DNA of 6,738 nt from Treponema sp. (lineage in GTDB: Bacteria; Spirochaetota; Spirochaetia; Treponematales; Breznakiellaceae): positions 1-6,738 of the forward strand of contig JAIRSD010000084.1 of the NCBI GenBank assembly GCA_031255615.1, written 5' to 3'. This document shows, piece after piece, positions 1 through 5,192 of this stretch. Under the pieces are notes generated by a model that ran no database searches, was not told the origin of the DNA, and worked only from the letters and a program-made list of their open reading frames with translations. The translations under genes and the position numbers were made by a program. Positions within the stretch are counted from its first letter, which is position 1. The number at the start of each line of letters is the position of its first letter.

Positions 1-71
1 GGCATATTCAAAACCTTGCGGCCTGTTTCGCGGCGGATCGCGCCGACTCCGAAGGCGAAAGCCGCGCGTTC
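1..71. other. 3' flank of the response regulator, weak hairpin
   Basis: No gene is recognisable in these 71 bases. Read in the direction of the regulator transcript, TTTCGC and GCGAAA (26-31 and 55-60) flank a nested 5-bp inverted repeat, CGGCG/CGCCG (31-35 and 41-45). A short T-run lies further on (complement of about 10-13). This could be a poor intrinsic terminator, but the stem has a large asymmetric loop and the T-run is not adjacent, so it is only a suggestion. Confidence 0.2.
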
Positions 72-728
72 TCAGCCTGCCGGCCGGTTGATCCACTCGA
101 TGGCAAGCTGTTTGAGTTCCTGGGCGGTGTTGCAGCGGAGTTTGTTCTTCATGTGTTCCTTGTGGGTGTCGATGGTCTTGGCGCTCAGGTTCAGTTTCGC
201 GGCGATCTCCACGGTGCCGAGGCCTTTGCCCAGGAGGTTGAAGATTTGGAACTGCCGGTCGGAAAGTTTTTCCACCGGGACCGGGGGGGGCTTCCCCGGC
301 GGCGCGCCCTCCATGAAGCCGGAGAGCCGTTCCCGCTCCGCCTGGCTGAAGTAGACTTCCCCGGACAGGACTGTTTCGATGGCTTCCACCACTTTGTTTC
401 CCGCCTCGGTCTTCATAATGTAGCCCCGGCCTCCGGCCTTGAGCACCCGCTCGGCGTAGTACCGTTCGTCGTGCATGGAAAGGACCAGGACGGCGATTTT
501 GGGGAACCGGCGGTGCATCTCCTTGAGCAGGTCCAGGCCGTCTTCGTCTCCCAGGTTGAGATCCAGGACGGCGAGATCCGGCGCCTCCGCCGCGGCAAGT
601 TCAAGGGCGCCCCGGGAATCCCGGGCTTCGCCTATTACGGTATAGCTTGACCGGCTGACAATGAGGGAACTCAGGCCCTTGCTGAAAAGGGGGTGGTCCT
701 CGATGATCATGACTTTTACCTCGGCCAT
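72..728 (-). CDS. NarL/LuxR-family response regulator
   Basis: This 218-residue protein is a DNA-binding response regulator of the NarL/FixJ type. The receiver domain covers about residues 4-122, with the acidic pair E10/D11, the phosphoacceptor D56 in a VLDLNLGDEDG context, the switch residue S84 and the conserved K106. A proline-rich linker (about 141-152) leads to a LuxR-type helix-turn-helix (about 154-212) with LSDRQ at the start and the recognition-helix motif SAKTIDTHKEHMKNKL. Length and domain order are normal for the family, and all key phosphorylation residues are present. It is divergent from a HisKA_3-type histidine kinase, the class that normally phosphorylates NarL regulators, so the two are very probably a pair. 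The likely targets are the downstream importer genes, though no binding site is proven. The start is uncertain: M1 keeps the first beta strand complete but has only a GAGG 1 nt before the ATG. M7 (ATG at 710-708) has a better-placed GAGG but would lose most of that strand, so M1 is preferred. Confidence 0.93.
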   Translation of the reverse strand: MAEVKVMIIEDHPLFSKGLSSLIVSRSSYTVIGEARDSRGALELAAAEAPDLAVLDLNLGDEDGLDLLKEMHRRFPKIAVLVLSMHDERYYAERVLKAGGRGYIMKTEAGNKVVEAIETVLSGEVYFSQAERERLSGFMEGAPPGKPPPVPVEKLSDRQFQIFNLLGKGLGTVEIAAKLNLSAKTIDTHKEHMKNKLRCNTAQELKQLAIEWINRPAG

Positions 729-733
729 GCCTC

Positions 734-762
734 ATTATACTTTGCCCGGATTCCCTTAACTA
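734..762 (-). promoter_or_regulatory. Candidate promoter of the response regulator
   Basis: Read leftward, a perfect TATAAT occurs at 739-734, with a poor -35 candidate TAGTTA at 762-757 (three of six bases, 17-bp spacer). Transcription would start at about 727-728, practically on the ATG of the regulator, implying a leaderless or nearly leaderless message. A second leftward TATACT at 769-764 would give a leader of about 30 nt but has no matching -35. The site overlaps the kinase promoter, so one bound protein could affect both genes. Confidence 0.35.
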
Positions 763-771
763 TAGTATAAT
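742..771 (+). promoter_or_regulatory. Promoter of the histidine kinase gene
   Basis: A perfect -10 hexamer TATAAT (766-771) is preceded at 18 bp by TTGCCC (742-747), which matches four of six bases of the -35 consensus. Transcription would begin near 778, leaving a leader of about 20 nt before the ATG at 798. The leader is G-rich (GGGG-type runs at 780-791), which is the only Shine-Dalgarno-like signal. The site lies inside the 69-bp gap between the two divergent regulatory genes. Assignment is by pattern only. Confidence 0.55.
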
Positions 772-797
772 TCCCCTATGGGGGTCCGGGGTCCTGG

Positions 798-2945
798 ATG
801 CGTATAGCCCTGTTTCTCAACAACCTCGACGGGGAATACCAGCTTTCCGTATACCGGGGGATCAGGGAGGAGGCCCGGCGGCTGGGCCTGGGGCTTCTCT
901 GCGTCCAGTGCGGGGAGATGGATGGAAAGGACAGGTCCGGCGGCGGCGCCTTTCCCTCCCATCGCCTCATCGCCGCCGACGGGATCCTGCTCCTCTCGAC
1001 GGTTTTTAACGACATCGACGATATTCCCGTCCCCGGAGAGGGGGAGCCGGCCCTTCCCTGCGTTTCCATCGGGATCCGGCTTCCCGGCTGTCCTTCGGTG
1101 GTGGTGAAAAACCGGGAATCCATGGAACTTCTCATGGAGCATCTGATCCTGGTCCACGGGTACCGGGATTTTATCTATGTGGGGGGGCCGGCAAAACACC
1201 AGGACAACCGAATCCGGGAAGACGTGTTCCGCAAGGCCATCAGCGGGGGGCAGGGGACCTTTCCCGGACTCCGGGGCAAGGTGTACAGCGGCATCTTTAA
1301 CGATCTTTCGGGGACGGAGATCATACGGAACCATATCAGCCTCCACCCCGAGGCGCCGGACTGCATTGTCGCGGCCAGCGATAATATCGCCGTCGGGGTC
1401 CAGGAGCTGCTTCAAAGCCTGCCGGAGGGCCGGTGGCGGAACTGCCCGGTCACGGGTTTCGACGACATTAGTCTGGCCCGGCTGGTAAAGCCTCCCCTTA
1501 CCACGGTGCGGCAGCCCCTGACGGAACAGGGCCGCATAGCCCTGCGGACGGTGCGGGACCTGGTCCTGGGAAAGGCCGCGCCGCGGATCATCTATGTGGA
1601 ATCAACCTTGATGCTGCGCTGTTCCTGCGGCTGTCCCGAGGGGGCGGCGGCTTCGGAAGGATCGGAAGGCGCCGAGGGTTCGAAAGGCGTCGAATGCGTC
1701 GAAGAAGAAACGGCGGGGGCCCTGCCTGTCCGGGGCGCGTCCCCCTACGACATTGTCAAATCGGAGCTCTACTCGATCAGCGCGAACAGTCTGGGCCATA
1801 ATCTGGCCCTGGTCAGCTCCCTTCCCGCCGTGATTCCCTACCTTCAGTCTTTCTTAACCCGCCTCCATGCGGAGCGTTTCTACTTCGTCCTCTACGAAGA
1901 ACCTTTGAAGACTATCGGCGAGCGGGGCCTTATGGTTTTTGAGCGTTCCGGCGGCGGGGACCGGTCCTACGCGGAGAATCCCCCGGTCCTGGACATCTGT
2001 TCCTTTTTCCGTGAGCTAAAGACGGGGGAGGAATTTCAGGATCTCTGCCTTTTCCACCTCCGCTCCGGGGAGGAGTATCTGGGCTTCGTGGTCTACCAGG
2101 CCCCGGATCAGGTGTACCCCCACATATCCAGCGGAGTGGTGTTTATTTCAAACGCGGTGCGCCGGCTCCGCTCCCTGGACGACGACAAGGAACGGTCCCG
2201 CCGGCTTGAACAGGAGGTGGCCTACCGCACCCGGGACCTTGTGGAGCTTAACCGGAAACTCCGGGAGGAGGCGGAACGCCGCATCGCCGTGGAGGCGGAG
2301 GTGCTGCGGATCAGCGACCTGGAGCGGCGGCGTTTCAGCGCGGATCTCCACGACGATATTTGCCAGCGGCTGGCGGGAATCTCCATGTTCTGCAAAAGTC
2401 TTATCGGCCAGGACGCGCCGGCGGTCTTTCTGCCCGAGCTTTCGGAACTCATCGACGAAACCCTGATCCGCACCCGCCGCTACGCCCACGATTCCTTCCC
2501 CATGGACCTGGACGCCTTCGGCCTCCGGGAGGCCATCGCCGGGCTCTGCGACAGCGTCAGCCGGGAGGGGGGCATCCGCTGCGTCCTCTCCTGGTCCGCC
2601 CAGGATCCTCTGCCCCTGAACCGCAACCAGGAACTCAACATCTACCGGATCGCCCAGGAGGCCCTGCAAAACGTGCTGAAACATTCGGGGGCGGCCCTGG
2701 CCCGGGTGGAGCTGCGGGCCGATCCTTCCCTCCTGCGGCTGCGGATCCTGGATAACGGCAGGGGCGCGGCCCGGGAAAAGGGCGGACGGGAAGGCTGGGG
2801 GCAGCGCTCCCTGGGGCTCCGTTCCATGGAGTACCGGGCCCACCAGCTTGGGGCGGAGTACCGCTTCAGTTCCCGGAAGGGATCCACCATGGTAGAAATC
2901 GCCATGCCCCTGGTCTCTGCGGAGCATCTGGCATCCTACACCTAA
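798..2945 (+). CDS. Soluble histidine kinase with LacI-type sugar-binding sensor
   Basis: This 715-residue protein joins a LacI/GalR-type periplasmic-binding-protein fold (about residues 1-279, ending in the cysteine-rich CSCGC) to a kinase. The usual DNA-binding helix-turn-helix is absent: the fold begins at residue 1 (RIALFLNNLDGEYQ). A low-complexity Ala/Glu/Gly/Ser linker (about 281-312) leads to a GAF-like region (about 315-455) of the kind seen in LacI-sensor proteins with other outputs. A coiled coil follows (about 457-510), then a HisKA_3 dimerisation helix with phosphoacceptor H518 in LHDDICQRL. The HATPase domain has N625 in the N-box, D652 in DNGRG and a second G-box at about 672-674. 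There is no signal peptide or membrane helix, so it should be cytosolic and sense an imported sugar or metabolite. The divergent NarL-type regulator is the likely partner. The start is fixed because an in-frame stop lies at 768-770 and no better start codon intervenes. Domain limits are estimates; the kinase call is firm, the ligand unknown. Confidence 0.93.
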   Translation: MRIALFLNNLDGEYQLSVYRGIREEARRLGLGLLCVQCGEMDGKDRSGGGAFPSHRLIAADGILLLSTVFNDIDDIPVPGEGEPALPCVSIGIRLPGCPSVVVKNRESMELLMEHLILVHGYRDFIYVGGPAKHQDNRIREDVFRKAISGGQGTFPGLRGKVYSGIFNDLSGTEIIRNHISLHPEAPDCIVAASDNIAVGVQELLQSLPEGRWRNCPVTGFDDISLARLVKPPLTTVRQPLTEQGRIALRTVRDLVLGKAAPRIIYVESTLMLRCSCGCPEGAAASEGSEGAEGSKGVECVEEETAGALPVRGASPYDIVKSELYSISANSLGHNLALVSSLPAVIPYLQSFLTRLHAERFYFVLYEEPLKTIGERGLMVFERSGGGDRSYAENPPVLDICSFFRELKTGEEFQDLCLFHLRSGEEYLGFVVYQAPDQVYPHISSGVVFISNAVRRLRSLDDDKERSRRLEQEVAYRTRDLVELNRKLREEAERRIAVEAEVLRISDLERRRFSADLHDDICQRLAGISMFCKSLIGQDAPAVFLPELSELIDETLIRTRRYAHDSFPMDLDAFGLREAIAGLCDSVSREGGIRCVLSWSAQDPLPLNRNQELNIYRIAQEALQNVLKHSGAALARVELRADPSLLRLRILDNGRGAAREKGGREGWGQRSLGLRSMEYRAHQLGAEYRFSSRKGSTMVEIAMPLVSAEHLASYT

Positions 2946-2954
2946 TAGAGTTGG

Positions 2955-2974
2955 TCAGAAACTTTTGTTTCTGA
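2955..2974. repeat. Perfect 8-bp inverted repeat with TTTT loop
   Basis: TCAGAAAC (2955-2962) and GTTTCTGA (2967-2974) are perfect reverse complements separated by TTTT. The hairpin lies 9 bp after the kinase stop codon. It is AT-rich and not followed by a T-run, so it is not a classical terminator. It may be an mRNA 3'-end structure, a binding site or a copy of a dispersed repeat. Confidence 0.55.
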
Positions 2975-2979
2975 ACACA

Positions 2980-2999
2980 ACCGCTTAAACCGCTTAAGC
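2980..2999. repeat. Tandem 9-bp repeat ACCGCTTAA, with 8-bp palindrome
   Basis: ACCGCTTAA occurs twice without a gap (2980-2988 and 2989-2997). The second copy forms the perfect palindrome GCTTAAGC (2992-2999). The spacing is just under one helical turn. Such arrays can be regulator sites, but this one lies upstream of the terminator and about 200 bp from the binding-protein gene, so its role is unclear. Confidence 0.5.
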
Positions 3000-3005
3000 A
3001 ACGAA

Positions 3006-3042
3006 GAAAAACGTGGATTTCCTCGGGAACCCCGCGTTTTTC
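3006..3042. terminator. Bidirectional intrinsic terminator after the kinase gene
   Basis: An A-run (3007-3011), a GC-containing stem and a T-run (3037-3041) form a classical terminator. The stem pairs 3012-3016 with 3032-3036, including one G-U pair. The A/T runs extend it and G3006 pairs with C3042. An inner TTCC/GGAA stem (3019-3022 with 3026-3029) closes a 3-nt loop. The symmetry of A-run and T-run means it could work on both strands. It separates the kinase transcript from the importer genes, which therefore need their own promoter. Confidence 0.75.
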
Positions 3043-3050
3043 GCAGGGCT

Positions 3051-3079
3051 TGTTCAATAGCCGGCCGGGGTATTGAACA
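3051..3079. promoter_or_regulatory. Wide inverted repeat, candidate operator or RNA hairpin
   Basis: TGTTCAATA (3051-3059) and TATTGAACA (3071-3079) are perfect 9-bp reverse complements around an 11-nt GC-rich centre that itself contains the palindrome CCGGCCGG (3061-3068). Arm centres are 20 bp apart, about two helical turns, which suits a pair of protein subunits on one face of DNA. As RNA it would be a stable hairpin whose self-complementary loop could dimerise. It lies upstream of both candidate importer promoters. Binding by the divergent regulator is inference. Confidence 0.5.
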
Positions 3080-3091
3080 GGTCCATTATCC

Positions 3092-3142
3092 TAAAATAGG
3101 GAAAATTCCTGATAGCTCCTCTTTCCACAGCCGTAATACAAT
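3092..3142 (+). promoter_or_regulatory. Candidate importer promoter region
   Basis: Two -10-like hexamers lie between the terminator and the binding-protein gene: TAAAAT (3092-3097) and TACAAT (3137-3142), each five of six to consensus. Neither has a good -35 at 16-18 bp, which would fit a promoter needing an activator. The second would give a leader of about 50 nt. Small inverted repeats CCTA-AAA-TAGG (3090-3100) and GGAA-AA-TTCC (3100-3109) sit between them. I cannot choose between the two. Confidence 0.35.
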
Positions 3143-3199
3143 AGATCGCGGTCTTATGCCTTGGGGCGGCCGCAGATTATCCTACATGGAGGAACGGTT

Positions 3200-4855
3200 A
3201 TGAAAAAAGCAATTGCGGCGGCTTTACTCCTTTGCCTTGCGGCATCGGCCTTTGCCGGCGGCAGACAGGGCGGGACGGCGGCAACCAGCAGCGATCCCAA
3301 CTATCCTGTCGAGATTTCGGTGTTCACCCAGGCCCAGCGCCAGCAGCCCCCGGCAAACAACAAGTTCTACCGGCTGCTCAAAGAAAAATTCAACGTCACC
3401 ATCAAGTGGGACATCCTGGTGGGGGACCGGAACCAAAAACGGGGCATCATGATCGCCTCCGGCGACTATCCCGACATGATCGAGGTGAATGAGACCGCCT
3501 TCATCGACGCCGGGGCCCTTATCCCCCTGGAAGACCTGATGGAGAAGGAAGGCCCCAACGTGGCCCGGCATTACAAGGACGGCGGGGCCTGGGAAAAGGC
3601 CCGGTGGTCCGACGGCCACATCTACTACATGATCAACTTCGGGGTCACCCACGGCCAGTACTGGGATCCCAACTACAACGATTCCGCCCTGTGGGTCCAA
3701 AAAGAAGTGCTGAAAGAAGCGGGGTACCCCAAAATCGTTACCATGGACGAGTACTTTAACCTGCTCATCGACTACGCCAAGAAACACCCCACGATTGACG
3801 GCGCCACCACCATCCCCTTCACCATCCTCACCTACGACTGGCACGCCTTCTGTCTGTGGAATCCCCCCAACTTCCTGGCGGGCTATCCCAACGAAGGGAA
3901 CGGCACCGTGGATCCCGTTACCCACAAATACGAGAATTTCTTTACCCAGGATCTATCCAAACGGTGGTTCAAAAAACTCAATGAGCTGAACTCCCAGGGC
4001 TACATCGACCGCTCCGCCTTTGTGGACAACTACGACCAGTACCTGGCCAAGCTGTCCTCCGGCCGGGTGCTGGGCATGCACGACCAGTACTGGCAGTTCA
4101 ACCAGGCGGACTACGCTCTGCGGGATTCCGGCCGCTACAACCGCAGCTTTGTGGGGCTCCCCATCGTCTTTGACCGGAGCATCAAACCCCGGTACCGGAA
4201 CCTCCCCATCCCCAACCTGGGGCGGGGCGGCGGCATCAGCGTCAAGGCCAAGGATCCGGCCCGGATCATGCGCTTCATCAACGCCTACATGGAAGAGGAA
4301 TTCCAGCGGACCTGTGCGTGGGGCATCGAAGGGGAAGACTGGCAGTACGACGCCAACCGCAAACCCTACCGGACCCCGGAGCAGCGGGCCAACTGGGAAA
4401 GCGACGCCTGGCAGGTGGCCAACAGCAACCTCCTGATGCGGGATGTCTTCCCCAAACTGCAAGGATCATTCAGCGACGGCCTCCCCACGGACCTTACCTG
4501 GTATCCCTCGGAGCGGGAAGCCATGCTGCGGCCCGAGGATCGGGAACTCTTCGCCGCCTACGGAGTCAACAACTCCAACGAAATCATGGACAAGAACCCC
4601 GCCCCCAACGCCCTCTGGTTCCCCACCTGGAGTATGCCCAATCCTCCGGACGGTTCGGAAGCTCAGATGGCCTACGCCAAGGCGGAACTGACCATGAAGA
4701 AGTACCTCCCCATGGTCATCACCTGTCCCCCGGCCCAGTTCGAAAGCCTCTGGACCGAGTATGTCAACCAGATGCGGGCCGACGGCATTGCCCAGTACGA
4801 AGCCTACATGCAGGAACAGCTTAACGCCCGGATCAAGGCGTGGAGCGGCAATTAA
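3200..4855 (+). CDS. Secreted ABC-importer solute-binding protein, LplA/YtcQ type
   Basis: This 551-residue protein is the extracytoplasmic sugar- or oligosaccharide-binding part of an ABC importer. The start is the ATG at 3200, which has a strong GGAGG (3188-3192) 7 nt upstream; an in-frame TTG at 3161 would add 13 residues ahead of the signal peptide and is rejected. The signal peptide is short (MKK, hydrophobic stretch about 4-17, cleavage probably after AFA at residue 19, before GGRQGG). A Cys at 12 lies inside the hydrophobic stretch and does not look like a lipobox, so a free periplasmic protein is more likely than a lipoprotein. The SGDYPDMIE motif at residues 87-95 matches the ASGDxPDxI segment common in this family of long binding proteins. 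The length (about 500-560 is usual) and the two LplB/LplC-like permeases downstream support the call. Many aromatic residues (Trp, Tyr) fit carbohydrate binding. The exact substrate cannot be told; complex-polysaccharide oligosaccharides are typical for relatives. Confidence 0.92.
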   Translation: MKKAIAAALLLCLAASAFAGGRQGGTAATSSDPNYPVEISVFTQAQRQQPPANNKFYRLLKEKFNVTIKWDILVGDRNQKRGIMIASGDYPDMIEVNETAFIDAGALIPLEDLMEKEGPNVARHYKDGGAWEKARWSDGHIYYMINFGVTHGQYWDPNYNDSALWVQKEVLKEAGYPKIVTMDEYFNLLIDYAKKHPTIDGATTIPFTILTYDWHAFCLWNPPNFLAGYPNEGNGTVDPVTHKYENFFTQDLSKRWFKKLNELNSQGYIDRSAFVDNYDQYLAKLSSGRVLGMHDQYWQFNQADYALRDSGRYNRSFVGLPIVFDRSIKPRYRNLPIPNLGRGGGISVKAKDPARIMRFINAYMEEEFQRTCAWGIEGEDWQYDANRKPYRTPEQRANWESDAWQVANSNLLMRDVFPKLQGSFSDGLPTDLTWYPSEREAMLRPEDRELFAAYGVNNSNEIMDKNPAPNALWFPTWSMPNPPDGSEAQMAYAKAELTMKKYLPMVITCPPAQFESLWTEYVNQMRADGIAQYEAYMQEQLNARIKAWSGN

Positions 4856-4872
4856 GCGGCAGAGCGGCAGGG

Positions 4873-4897
4873 GTCAATAACCCGGCGGGTTACTGAC
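4873..4897 (+). repeat. Hairpin just after the binding-protein gene
   Basis: Positions 4873-4883 pair with 4887-4897: ten pairs and one A-C mismatch, with a 3-nt loop. It begins 17 nt after the stop codon and has no T-run, so it looks like an RNA 3'-end stabiliser rather than a terminator. A comparable role is known for the REP hairpins between malE and malF in E. coli. Confidence 0.6.
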
Positions 4898-4907
4898 AAG
4901 CCATGCG

Positions 4908-4913
4908 TATAAT
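4908..4913 (+). promoter_or_regulatory. Possible internal -10 element
   Basis: A perfect TATAAT is present, but no good -35 lies 16-18 bp upstream; a near-consensus CTGACA (4893-4898) is only 9 bp away. If used, transcription would begin near 4920, at the foot of the next hairpin, giving the permeases a transcript with a leader of about 290 nt. Confidence 0.25.
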
Positions 4914-4918
4914 CGGTT

Positions 4919-4951
4919 ACTGTCCGGGGGTTTCGGTTCCCGGACAGTTTT
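4919..4951 (+). terminator. Terminator-like hairpin between binding protein and permease
   Basis: ACTGTCCGGG (4919-4928) pairs perfectly with CCCGGACAGT (4939-4948) across a 10-nt loop, followed by a short T-run (4948-4951). This is a plausible intrinsic terminator. Because the permease genes of the same importer follow in the same direction, it is likely partial, lowering permease expression relative to the binding protein. The T-run is short, so strong termination is not certain. Confidence 0.55.
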
Positions 4952-4956
4952 CATCC

Positions 4957-4974
4957 GCCGGCCGGCAATCCGGC
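4957..4974. repeat. GC palindromes
   Basis: GCCGGCCGGC (4957-4966) is a perfect 10-bp palindrome. It overlaps a second small inverted repeat, GCCGG-CAAT-CCGGC (4961-4974). They sit between the terminator-like hairpin and the first three-way junction. No function is evident. Confidence 0.4.
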
Positions 4975-4988
4975 ATCGACAATGAGAC

Positions 4989-5053
4989 AATGAACCTCCT
5001 CGCCCTAAAGGGCGGGGTATCGCGTAAGCGTTGCATCGTTTACGAGGTTCGTT
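4989..5053 (+). ncRNA. Predicted three-way-junction RNA element A
   Basis: Three stems fit together without conflict. The closing stem pairs 4989-4998 with 5044-5053 (ten pairs, one G-U). The second pairs 4999-5005 with 5010-5016 (seven pairs, one G-U, loop TAAA). The third pairs 5024-5030 with 5037-5043 (seven pairs, one G-U, loop TTGCAT). The only unpaired joining bases are 5017-5023. Such economy suggests a selected RNA fold rather than chance GC pairing. I do not recognise it as a known riboswitch or RNA family. Its second stem resembles the short GC hairpins at IS200/IS605 element ends, so a mobile-element origin is possible. The strand is assigned from the operon direction. Confidence 0.45.
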
Positions 5054-5137
5054 CTGTAAAGGAAATTATTTAACTGTGGGGCCTCATGCCATTTTTTGTT
5101 GGCGTTGCCAGTCTTAACCGCCCGAAAGGCGGGGTAT
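5001..5137 (+). repeat. Near-identical direct repeat shared by elements A and B
   Basis: The 20-nt stretch at 5001-5020 (CGCCCTAAAGGGCGGGGTAT) recurs at 5119-5137 with one substitution and one missing G. In both places it forms the GC hairpin of a three-way junction and is followed by unrelated sequence. The copies are 118 bp apart and in the same orientation, which suggests duplication or two copies of one functional element. Confidence 0.6.
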
Positions 5138-5150
5138 GAGACCCCACTGT
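5073..5150 (+). ncRNA. Predicted three-way-junction RNA element B
   Basis: A long closing stem pairs 5073-5090 with 5133-5150: 15 Watson-Crick pairs, one G-U and two mismatches in 18 positions. Inside lie a small hairpin (5100-5103 with 5107-5110) and a GC hairpin (5118-5122 with 5128-5132) that stacks directly on the closing stem. A run of six T (5092-5097) lies in the junction. A competing hairpin, GGGGT (5131-5135) with ACCCC (5141-5145), would break the long stem, as expected of a switch, though this is not shown. On DNA the long arms could equally be terminal inverted repeats of a small mobile element. The 3' end lies 58 nt before the permease start. Confidence 0.45.
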
Positions 5151-5161
5151 GAATAAACCGG

Positions 5162-5192
5162 GGGCGGACGGGCCCAGACCGGCCCGTTCCCC
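5162..5192 (+). promoter_or_regulatory. GC-rich hairpin just before the permease ribosome-binding site
   Basis: ACGGGCC (5168-5174) pairs perfectly with GGCCCGT (5181-5187) across a 6-nt loop. The stem extends outward through one G-U pair and, after a bulged C, three more G-C pairs to 5162/5192. It ends 4 nt before the AGAGG (5197-5201) that serves the ATG at 5209. It leaves the ribosome-binding site free but could affect ribosome loading or block decay. There is no T-run, so it is not an intrinsic terminator. Confidence 0.5.

Noticed and set aside
756..1415. Long open frame on the minus strand across the kinase N-terminus (219 codons)
   Set aside because: It lies antisense to a well-supported LacI-like domain, its translation is low-complexity Pro/Gly/Asp/Val-rich, and it would overlap the divergent promoters. 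It is explained by GC-rich codon bias on the other strand.
2148..2927. Minus-strand open frame of 259 codons over the kinase catalytic part
   Set aside because: It is a shadow of the HisKA_3/HATPase coding frame, with no recognisable motif and no ribosome-binding site.
3148..3173. Stem GCGGTC with GGCCGC and the 8-bp palindrome GCGGCCGC in the binding-protein leader
   Set aside because: Only six pairs with one G-U and a 14-nt loop. In GC-rich DNA this can be chance, so I did not list it as a regulatory feature.
3161..3199. In-frame TTG start upstream of the binding-protein ATG
   Set aside because: It would put 13 residues before a normal signal peptide and lacks a ribosome-binding site, whereas the ATG at 3200 has GGAGG at ideal spacing.
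3186..3203. Five-codon mini-ORF (ATG GAG GAA CGG TTA TGA) overlapping the binding-protein start
   Set aside because: It has no Shine-Dalgarno of its own and arises because the GGAGG site happens to follow AT. Coupled translation is possible but not supported.
3224..3925. Minus-strand open frame of 233 codons inside the binding-protein gene
   Set aside because: The translation is a Gly/Val-rich repetitive string typical of antisense frames in GC-rich genes. The opposite strand is clearly a signal-peptide-bearing protein.
5031..5060. Possible promoter TTGCAT-N18-TGTAAA inside element A
   Set aside because: Both hexamers match poorly (three and four of six), and the first is simply the loop of a hairpin.
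4981..5150. CRISPR-like repeat array
   Set aside because: Only two copies of the shared sequence exist, 118 bp apart, with no further regular repeats and no cas genes nearby.
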